This document shows positions 5,809 through 10,796 of a stretch of DNA of 10,796 bases, in pieces (the first letter of the stretch is position 1; the number at the start of each line of letters is the position of its first letter). The notes beneath the pieces are model-generated. The model was not told where the DNA came from, did not search any database, and was given only the letters and a program-made list of their open reading frames with translations. The stretch is from a bacterium (GTDB lineage Bacteria > Vulcanimicrobiota > Vulcanimicrobiia > Vulcanimicrobiales > Vulcanimicrobiaceae). The position numbers were made by a program, and so were the translations under genes. The stretch lies in NCBI GenBank assembly GCA_021807065.1, contig JAKAPO010000050.1:1-10796 (forward strand). The letters are read 5' to 3'.

Positions 5809-7566
5809 ATGATAGGGGTCCCCAAGTTGCGAAGCAACTTGGGGTTGAGCAATGGCGAGATCGCCGCGAAGCTGATCGAGATTCGCACCCTGGCCGAGAT
5901 GGCGGGGCAGCCCTTCTACGAATACATGGCCTATGAAAAAGCGGCGGCAAGCATCGAGAATGCTCCGCCGCTCGCCGAGCTCGTGGCAAGCGGCAAGCAC
6001 CTTCGTCTCCCCGGCATCGGCAAGAAAATCGGCGCGGTGATCGAGCAGCTCCTGAAGACGGGCACGGCCGAGCCGCTCGAGGTCCTCCACAAGCGCTTCC
6101 CACCGACGATTCTCGAAGTGCTGAACGTCGATGGTATCGGCACGAAGAGCGCCGCGATGCTCTTCGACAAATTCGGCATCGCGTCGCTCGACGATCTCGA
6201 GCGCGCGCTACGCGAGGGCAGGCTCGACGACGCGCCGCGCCTCGGTGTGAAAACGCTGGCCAACTGGCGTCGCAATCTCCTGGCATACAAAGCGCGGGTG
6301 CTGCGCACCCCGCTTGCGCGAGCACGAAGCATCGCCCGAGAGGTCATGGACTACATGGCGGAGGGGCCGCCCGTTCACCGGTTGCTACCGGCGGGAAGCA
6401 TGCGCCGCCAGGAGGTTACCGTCGGCGACATCGACCTGGTCTGCACCGCGGAGGACCCACAGGCGGTGATCGCACGCTTTGCGTCGTGGGAGCGCGCCGA
6501 AGCCGTGTTAGCCGAAGGGTCGACCAAGGCCAGCATATGGCTCGCCGGCGGCTTGCAGATCGACCTTCGCGTGTTGCCGCCTCATGTGTACGGCAATCTC
6601 TTGCAGCATTTCACCGGCTCGCGCGGCCACAACATCAAGGTTCGAGAGTATGCGGTCCGCAAGGGACTACGGGTCTCGGAGAACGGCATTCTCGACCTCG
6701 CCTCGGGCGGCATATTCACGACTGCGGAGGAGGCCGAAGTTTACGCGCACATGGGCATGGATTTCATCGCTCCGGAGCTACGCAGCGGTTTGGACGAAGT
6801 CGATCTTGCGCTGAAAGGAACGTTGCCCAAGCTCGTTGAGATCGAAGACGTTCGCGGCGATTTGCACATGCACACGACGTGGAGCGACGGGCGCGATGAA
6901 CTAGAGGAGATGATCGAGGCTGCCGCGGCACGCGGCTACGAGTACCATGCGATCAGCGACCATTCTCCGGGGCGCGGGCGCTTCGGCCTGTCGGCGCAGC
7001 GCATGCGCGAGCAAAAAGACGTCATCGAGTCGCTTCGCGGGAATTACGCCATCCACACGCTGCACGCAAGCGAGGTCGACGTGCTCGAAGACGGATCGCT
7101 CGATTACTCGGACGAGGTGCTCGCCCAATTCGATCTCGTCATCGCGAGCATCCACACCGGCTTCCATGAATCGCGCGATGCCATCACGCGGCGCATCGTG
7201 CGCGCGTGCGAGAATCCGTACGTTACGATCATCGGGCATCCGACCGGACGCCGCTTCGGAGAGTTCGAGGGTTACGAGTTCGATCTGAACGCGGTTTTCA
7301 GTGCAGCCGCGCGAACGGGGACGGCGCTCGAAATCGACGGCCAAGCGCCGCGGCTCGACCTCTCTGGTACGATGGCGCGCCACGCCGCAACGTTCGGAGT
7401 TACCTTCGCTCTGGACAGCGACGCGCATCGCGTCGAAGCGCTCGAAGGCGTCGAACTTGCGCTCGGCCAAGCGCGTCGTGCGGGCCTAACCAAGGATCAG
7501 ATTCTGAACGCCAAGCCGCTGCCGGAGTTACTCAATTTCATCCGCACTAAGCGCTCCCGCCACTAA
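5809..7566 (+). CDS. polX: DNA polymerase X family protein with C-terminal PHP domain (PolX)
   Basis: Bacterial PolX fills short gaps in base excision repair; its PHP domain supplies 3'-5' exonuclease and AP-processing activity. The product is 585 residues from the ATG at 5809. Helix-hairpin-helix motifs come first (LPGIGKKIG near 67-75, VDGIGTKSA), then the nucleotidyltransferase site GSMRRQ (196-201) with Asp207 and Asp209 in GDIDLV and a third Asp252 in QIDLRV, then FTGSRGHNIKVRE. The PHP domain begins at DLHMHTTWSDG (metal His353 and His355), followed by SDHSP, EVDVLEDGSLDY, ASIH, GHPTGR and SDAH, so all expected metal ligands appear intact. For the start, the ATG at 5809 has GGTG 8 nt upstream. 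The TTG at 5845 gives MSNGEIAAKLIEI, which fits the family N-terminus better, but its upstream bases are locked in the hairpin. It meets sdpI tail to tail. Confidence 0.96.
   Translation: MIGVPKLRSNLGLSNGEIAAKLIEIRTLAEMAGQPFYEYMAYEKAAASIENAPPLAELVASGKHLRLPGIGKKIGAVIEQLLKTGTAEPLEVLHKRFPPTILEVLNVDGIGTKSAAMLFDKFGIASLDDLERALREGRLDDAPRLGVKTLANWRRNLLAYKARVLRTPLARARSIAREVMDYMAEGPPVHRLLPAGSMRRQEVTVGDIDLVCTAEDPQAVIARFASWERAEAVLAEGSTKASIWLAGGLQIDLRVLPPHVYGNLLQHFTGSRGHNIKVREYAVRKGLRVSENGILDLASGGIFTTAEEAEVYAHMGMDFIAPELRSGLDEVDLALKGTLPKLVEIEDVRGDLHMHTTWSDGRDELEEMIEAAAARGYEYHAISDHSPGRGRFGLSAQRMREQKDVIESLRGNYAIHTLHASEVDVLEDGSLDYSDEVLAQFDLVIASIHTGFHESRDAITRRIVRACENPYVTIIGHPTGRRFGEFEGYEFDLNAVFSAAARTGTALEIDGQAPRLDLSGTMARHAATFGVTFALDSDAHRVEALEGVELALGQARRAGLTKDQILNAKPLPELLNFIRTKRSRH
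5820..5844. repeat. Perfect 11-bp inverted repeat (hairpin) over the polX start region
   Basis: CCCCAAGTTGC (5820-5830) and its exact reverse complement (5834-5844) flank a 3-base GAA loop. The right arm ends directly against the in-frame TTG at 5845-5847, which matches the usual PolX N-terminus, and lies 9 nt after the ATG at 5809. It could be a leader hairpin controlling polX translation or a palindromic extragenic repeat. No second copy is present in this window. Confidence 0.8.
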
Positions 7567-8231
7567 CCGTCGTCGGAAAAGCCTTCGATCTGCCGATACG
7601 CGATGAACGAATAGAGAATCGGTGCGATAACCATCGCGACGACGATCGCACCCCAAATACCAAGGGCCGTGCCCGGTACGGCGCCGACGAATATGCTGAC
7701 GGGAATCAGGACGAGTCCGCCGATCGTAAAGAGATGACCCGTGAAGCGATGGGTTCGCAACCATACTTCGTCGCTGGCGAGCGTCCACGGCGTGCGGACG
7801 CCTATGAAGAAATTCTTCCTGAGTTTGCCCATGTAATTTCCGAGGATGAGGAAGAGAACGCTGATAGGCAACAGCACGGCGCTACCGACCGGCATGCCCG
7901 TGCCCAAGCTGGCGCGTACGGCGAAAACCTCGTTGATCAACAGCACGGCCGCGATGACGATAACGATGAGATAGTAGACGTTCGCGAAGGATTCCATGCG
8001 AAATCCTTTCGGTGAGATCGTCGGCAGGACGAGCATGAGCAGAAGGGTTCCGGCAATCGTCAGCGGCCAGATGGCGAGGCCCCAAAACTTCGGCATGTAG
8101 CCGTTGACATGGCCGGCGGCGTCCCAGTGTGTTGGTACGATCGCAGGTGCATGCGGGTATGCCCAGGCGCTGATGCCGGCGGAAATCGCGGTCAAGCCGA
8201 GAGCGACGAGCGCAGCGCGAGAGCGCGTCAT
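7563..8231 (-). CDS. SdpI/DUF1648-family multipass membrane protein
   Basis: In Bacillus subtilis SdpI protects against the SdpC toxin and, on sensing it, sequesters the repressor SdpR at the membrane. This homologue has 222 residues (SdpI itself is about 207). Six hydrophobic segments lie at about 7-25, 49-72, 85-105, 115-134, 166-186 and 191-213. The DUF1648-type segment between helices 1 and 2 reads PTHWDAAGHVNGYMPK (33-48). The SdpI hallmark follows helix 4: GNYMGKLRKNFFIGVRTPWTL (131-151) with SDEVWLRTHRFTG after it. The start ATG overlaps the upstream sdpR-like stop (ATGA at 8231-8228), implying coupled translation. No toxin gene is visible, so its trigger is unknown. The stop codon (TAG, 7565-7563) overlaps that of polX. 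Confidence 0.93.
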   Translation of the reverse strand: MTRSRAALVALGLTAISAGISAWAYPHAPAIVPTHWDAAGHVNGYMPKFWGLAIWPLTIAGTLLLMLVLPTISPKGFRMESFANVYYLIVIVIAAVLLINEVFAVRASLGTGMPVGSAVLLPISVLFLILGNYMGKLRKNFFIGVRTPWTLASDEVWLRTHRFTGHLFTIGGLVLIPVSIFVGAVPGTALGIWGAIVVAMVIAPILYSFIAYRQIEGFSDDG

Positions 8232-8509
8232 CGGCGATGTTCTTCGCGCACGCCGAGAAGATCCAGGAGATGCGTCGCCAAGTCCTCTACCACCGATGTG
8301 TTGAGCGAGTAAACGATGTTCTGACCGCGGCGCTCCGAGCGTACGAGGTCGGCCGCTTTGAGCGCGGCGAGATGATGCGACAGCGATGCGGCTGTGAAGT
8401 TGAACTTCTGCCCGATCTCACCGGCGGTTAGCGATCCTTTCTGAAGAATCTTGATGATACGGCGCCGGCTCGGATCGGCCAGCGCCTTGAAGACGTGCTC
8501 CTGTCTCAG
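8228..8509 (-). CDS. SdpR-like ArsR-family transcriptional repressor (apparent CTG start)
   Basis: A 93-residue winged-helix regulator that reads VFKALADPSRRRIIKILQKG, then the HTH region LTAGEIGQKFNFTAASLSHHLAALKAADLV, then the wing RRGQNIVYSLNTSVVEDL. This order closely follows B. subtilis SdpR, the autorepressor of sdpRI. No ArsR metal-site cysteines are present, so metal sensing is unlikely. In this frame no ATG, GTG or TTG lies between the domain start and about 8794, deep inside the upstream hydrolase gene. The best start is CTG at 8509-8507, forming a CTGA overlap with the hydrolase stop and giving LRQEHVFKALADP, the right length for the family. An ATC at 8518-8516 is the other non-standard option. 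It is followed by the sdpI-like gene with an ATGA overlap, and all three genes should share one transcript. Confidence 0.88.
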   Translation of the reverse strand: MRQEHVFKALADPSRRRIIKILQKGSLTAGEIGQKFNFTAASLSHHLAALKAADLVRSERRGQNIVYSLNTSVVEDLATHLLDLLGVREEHRR

Positions 8510-9474
8510 CGCCGGGATCCGCGCGCGGCGGCGGCGACTGCATCGACGACCTGGGAATCGACCGGCAGCGACGGATCCTGATAGCCCTTCAGGATAGCAG
8601 CTTCGCTCGAGACGTCGGGGGAGTATTTGAGGACGTGATTCATACCTTGCACCACGACCAGTCTTGCCGACGGGTCGGCTGCCTGCAGCGCACGCGCGTC
8701 CGCCATCGTCACCTGTACGTCGGCCGTTCCCTGGACGATCGTGACGGGTATGCGCAGCTTTGCGATTTCGACGGCGGGATCGTACTTGAACCATGATATG
8801 AGATATGGCTGGACCGATGGCCGGAACAGGACCATCAGTTCGGCGGGGACCTCGGCAACGGTTGTGCCGTCTTGCAGCGAGGTGATGATCGCGTCGGCCT
8901 GCGCGTAGAGCTGGGGCGGCAGTTTGGGTTTGAGTTGCTCGCGCAAGACGACTGCGGCCGGTCGCCCCGCACCTTCGAGGCTGACGAACGCGTCGGCAGG
9001 CGCGCGTTGCACGGCGATCATACCGATCAGCGAGCCCTCGCTATGACCCGCGACGACGATCTTCGAGAATCGCCCGTCGGCGCGGAGTTTGCGTAGCCAA
9101 CCAGCCGCGTCGTCGATGTAGTTTTCAAAGCGCAGCTTCTGCTCTGAAGATCCGGCAGCGGCGCTCTTCCCGATACCGCGCTTGTCGTAACGCAGCGACG
9201 CAATGTTTTTCTGCGCGAGATCCGCAGCGAGCAGCTTGTAGGCATTGTCATCGAGCCCTAGAGCGAGCGCGTTCCCGTTGCGGTCGGTCGGACCCGATCC
9301 GGCGATGATCAAGACAACGGGTGCCGGCGTGGTCGCGATGGTCTCCAGCGTTCCGTCGATGACGCCGGTCGCCGTGGACAGTTGGTAGTCGGACTCCGCG
9401 CTACGCGCGATTCGCGGCATCGTCGCGCCGGCGACCGCACACCCTGCGGCGCCGAGAAAGGCAGCGCGTTTCAT
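8506..9474 (-). CDS. Exported alpha/beta hydrolase
   Basis: A 322-residue serine hydrolase of the alpha/beta fold, substrate unknown; probably an esterase or S9-like hydrolase. An N-terminal export signal is likely: MKRAAFLGAAGCAVAGATMPRIARSA, with a degenerate Tat-like RAAFL and a poor lipobox at AAGC, so either twin-arginine or Sec export is possible. The oxyanion strand is VVLIIAGSGPTDRNGN (about 53-68). The nucleophile is Ser145 in AGHSEGS; the acid is Asp252 in GTADVQV; the histidine is His280 in GMNHVL. The catalytic triad is complete. The ATG has no Shine-Dalgarno sequence, but a strong promoter is placed so that transcription would start at or beside the A of the ATG. It is first in an operon with sdpR- and sdpI-like genes, overlapping the former by CTGA. 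Confidence 0.93.
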   Translation of the reverse strand: MKRAAFLGAAGCAVAGATMPRIARSAESDYQLSTATGVIDGTLETIATTPAPVVLIIAGSGPTDRNGNALALGLDDNAYKLLAADLAQKNIASLRYDKRGIGKSAAAGSSEQKLRFENYIDDAAGWLRKLRADGRFSKIVVAGHSEGSLIGMIAVQRAPADAFVSLEGAGRPAAVVLREQLKPKLPPQLYAQADAIITSLQDGTTVAEVPAELMVLFRPSVQPYLISWFKYDPAVEIAKLRIPVTIVQGTADVQVTMADARALQAADPSARLVVVQGMNHVLKYSPDVSSEAAILKGYQDPSLPVDSQVVDAVAAAARGSRR

Positions 9475-9477
9475 GTA

Positions 9478-9499
9478 TAGATAGTAAGCGAACTGTCTA
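9478..9499 (-). promoter_or_regulatory. Imperfect inverted repeat overlapping the -10, candidate operator
   Basis: On the minus strand TAGACAG (9499-9493) and CTATCTA (9484-9478) form an inverted repeat with one mismatched pair and an 8-base centre. It covers the -10 and part of the spacer. A dimeric ArsR-family repressor such as the SdpR-like protein of this operon could bind here and block the polymerase. The match is short and could be chance. Confidence 0.25.
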
Positions 9500-9509
9500 A
9501 ATATGTCAA
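9481..9509 (-). promoter_or_regulatory. Sigma-70 type promoter of the hydrolase-sdpR-sdpI operon
   Basis: On the minus strand a perfect -35 TTGACA (9509-9504) is followed by a 17-nt spacer (9503-9487) and the -10 TACTAT (9486-9481; four of six consensus bases). Six bases (9480-9475) separate the -10 from the hydrolase ATG at 9474, so the transcript should begin at or within a base or two of the start codon. This is the best promoter match in the window and sits in the 48-bp gap after the phosphoesterase stop. Confidence 0.78.
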
Positions 9510-9522
9510 GGCGGGCTCGCGC

Positions 9523-10796
9523 TTACGGCCTCACCCGTCCTGCGGCGTGTTCCAAGATGTCATTGAGCGTTGCGGGATCGGCTTCGTCTGCCTGGCTGAA
9601 GTTCAACCGCATGCTCTCCGCGGCGCCGTATGCCGTGCGCGAGTTGCGCGCGTGGACGTCGATCTTCGGTGCAATGACGTCGTACGGCTGGAGGCTTACG
9701 GGCTGCAGCGCAAAGGCTGCGTAGAGCGGCGGAGCGATCGCGTCGTAGATCGTCATAGGCCTCATGCCGAGCAGAATCTCGATAGTGTGCAGCACCGATG
9801 CGGTCGTGTAATCGTGGTGGTGCGTTCCGGGTAAGGCGTAGGGGCTCGCGATATAGAGCGTCGTGCGCTGATCGTCGACGTGATCGGGGCCGTTCTGGGC
9901 GTCGTCTTCGATGGCGAAGATCGCGGTCGTCGCCCAAAACGGCGAATGCGAGACGGCATCGACGATTTCGCCGAGCGCGTAGTCGTTCTGCGCCACGTAT
10001 GCCTGCGGCGTAAGCGCTCCCGGACGGGTTCCCATCGTGTGGTCGTTAGGCAAGCGAATGATTTCGAGCTGCGGCAGGTCCTGGTGTGCGACGTAATCGT
10101 CGAACTCCGCCTTCCACGCTTCGTAGCGAACTTGATCGCTGATCTCGAGGTTCCAGCCCGGGTAGTGCGGCGCAACGTGGCCGTCGGCAAGATGCAGCAT
10201 GTGCGAAACGACGATAGTGTTCGGCTTCGACGGTATCTCGACGAACTCGCCGTAGTCGCGATACGTAATACCGGCTCGAGCCGCGTCGTCCCACAGAAAC
10301 CCGTTATGGGGGACGCCGGCAACGTCGCCGTCTTCGAAATCGTAGATCGGATCGCGTCCGCTGTAGTTCTGAGGCCAGAACCGCTCGACGTAATCGTTTG
10401 CGATCGCGGCGGTCGACCAGTTATGCCCGTCGGCGCTGATCTGAGCGTCGGCGAACGTGCGATCGAAGATGCCGAAGCGCCGCGCAATAGCGTGTTGATT
10501 CGGCGTTATCCGTTCGCCGAACCACACGAGCCCCGGATCGCCGTCGGCGCCGGGGAGATCGCCGAGGACTTGGTCGTACGTGCGGTTCTCTTTGATGATG
10601 TAGATGACGTGCTTGATGGGGCCTCCCGGACGAACGATCGTGTGCCGCGGAGCGACCCAATCTTGCGATGCGTCCGCGATCACGGCGGCGGTGTCGAGCG
10701 CGCCGGCATCGACGAGGCGAATCGATCCGTCGAGGCTAGCACCGACGTAACCGGTATGTCTTCCCGGGAGAAACGGATTGTAAGCGGACATGGCCG
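9523..10796 (-). CDS. Phosphoesterase-family protein (C-terminal part of YncE/alkaline-phosphatase-type bifunctional protein), cut by right edge
   Basis: The C-terminal roughly 420 residues belong to the phosphoesterase family (PF04185, acid phosphatase/phospholipase C-like). Diagnostic segments in order are HVIYIIKENRTYDQVLGDL (metal and active-site region, near 10560-10610), SADGHNWSTAAIANDYVE, FLWDDAARAGITYRDYGEFVE, LPNDHTMGTRPG, AIEDDAQNGPDHVDD and GTHHHDYTTASVLHTIEILLG. The text before this domain (YVGASLDGSIRLVDAGAL) looks like the last blade of a YVTN/YncE beta-propeller, as in the bifunctional YncE/alkaline phosphatase-like proteins. The ATG at 10791 is therefore probably internal and the real start lies beyond the window. 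The family is usually exported. It ends 48 bp before the hydrolase ATG, and the promoter between them makes that operon at least partly independent. Confidence 0.9.
   Translation of the reverse strand, partial: AMSAYNPFLPGRHTGYVGASLDGSIRLVDAGALDTAAVIADASQDWVAPRHTIVRPGGPIKHVIYIIKENRTYDQVLGDLPGADGDPGLVWFGERITPNQHAIARRFGIFDRTFADAQISADGHNWSTAAIANDYVERFWPQNYSGRDPIYDFEDGDVAGVPHNGFLWDDAARAGITYRDYGEFVEIPSKPNTIVVSHMLHLADGHVAPHYPGWNLEISDQVRYEAWKAEFDDYVAHQDLPQLEIIRLPNDHTMGTRPGALTPQAYVAQNDYALGEIVDAVSHSPFWATTAIFAIEDDAQNGPDHVDDQRTTLYIASPYALPGTHHHDYTTASVLHTIEILLGMRPMTIYDAIAPPLYAAFALQPVSLQPYDVIAPKIDVHARNSRTAYGAAESMRLNFSQADEADPATLNDILEHAAGRVRP

Noticed and set aside
6901..7470. 189-codon minus-strand frame over polX
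   Set aside because: Antisense to the conserved PHP domain; no motif of its own.
8510..8794. N-terminal extension of the SdpR-like protein (188-residue form)
   Set aside because: It would overlap the hydrolase gene by nearly 290 bases in another frame, and the added residues are an Arg-rich shadow translation.
1..10796. CRISPR arrays, tRNA, rRNA, insertion sequences or prophage genes
   Set aside because: No regularly spaced repeats, tRNA-like folds, transposase motifs or phage proteins were found by eye on either strand.

Overview
This is a GC-rich bacterial chromosomal window of ordinary gene density with no mobile element, CRISPR array, tRNA or rRNA that I can see. The content is a housekeeping pair (rpsO and pnp), a secreted gamma-glutamyltransferase, NAD salvage, a bacterial family-X DNA polymerase with a PHP domain, an sdpRI-like regulator and membrane pair, and a large phosphoesterase. 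This suits a free-living soil or environmental bacterium. The mix would fit deep-branching groups such as Eremiobacterota or Acidobacteriota, but that is an impression and nothing in the window fixes the phylum.

Layout. At 1-962 (minus) lies the N-terminal 320 residues of polynucleotide phosphorylase, running off the left edge. At 1061-2695 (plus) is a secreted gamma-glutamyltranspeptidase, sitting between pnp and rpsO on the opposite strand and so splitting the usually adjacent rpsO-pnp pair. rpsO is at 2722-2991 (minus). A short divergent promoter region separates it from a plus-strand pair at 3044-4394: an SDR-fold protein and a DJ-1/PfpI-fold protein, both lacking key catalytic residues of their folds. 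A 60-codon minus-strand ORF of doubtful reality (4395-4577) follows, then a nicotinate phosphoribosyltransferase (4596-5699, minus). Opposite to it is polX (5809-7566, plus), whose leader carries several hairpins, including a perfect 11-bp inverted repeat over the start region.

The right third reads leftward. A phosphoesterase/alkaline phosphatase-type protein (9523 to the right edge, N-terminus missing) is followed by a three-gene operon. That operon has a consensus-like sigma-70 promoter (9481-9509) placed so that transcription would start at the ATG: an exported alpha/beta hydrolase, an SdpR-like ArsR-family repressor that appears to start at CTG in a CTGA overlap, and an SdpI-like six-helix membrane protein joined by an ATGA overlap. 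No SdpC-type toxin gene is visible. sdpI and polX meet tail to tail with overlapping stop codons.

The points most worth a second look are the hydrolase-sdpR-sdpI operon with its leaderless promoter and CTG start, the SDR plus DJ-1 pair that both look catalytically altered, the split rpsO-pnp locus, the symmetric -10 element shared by rpsO and the SDR gene, and the hairpin cluster at the polX start.
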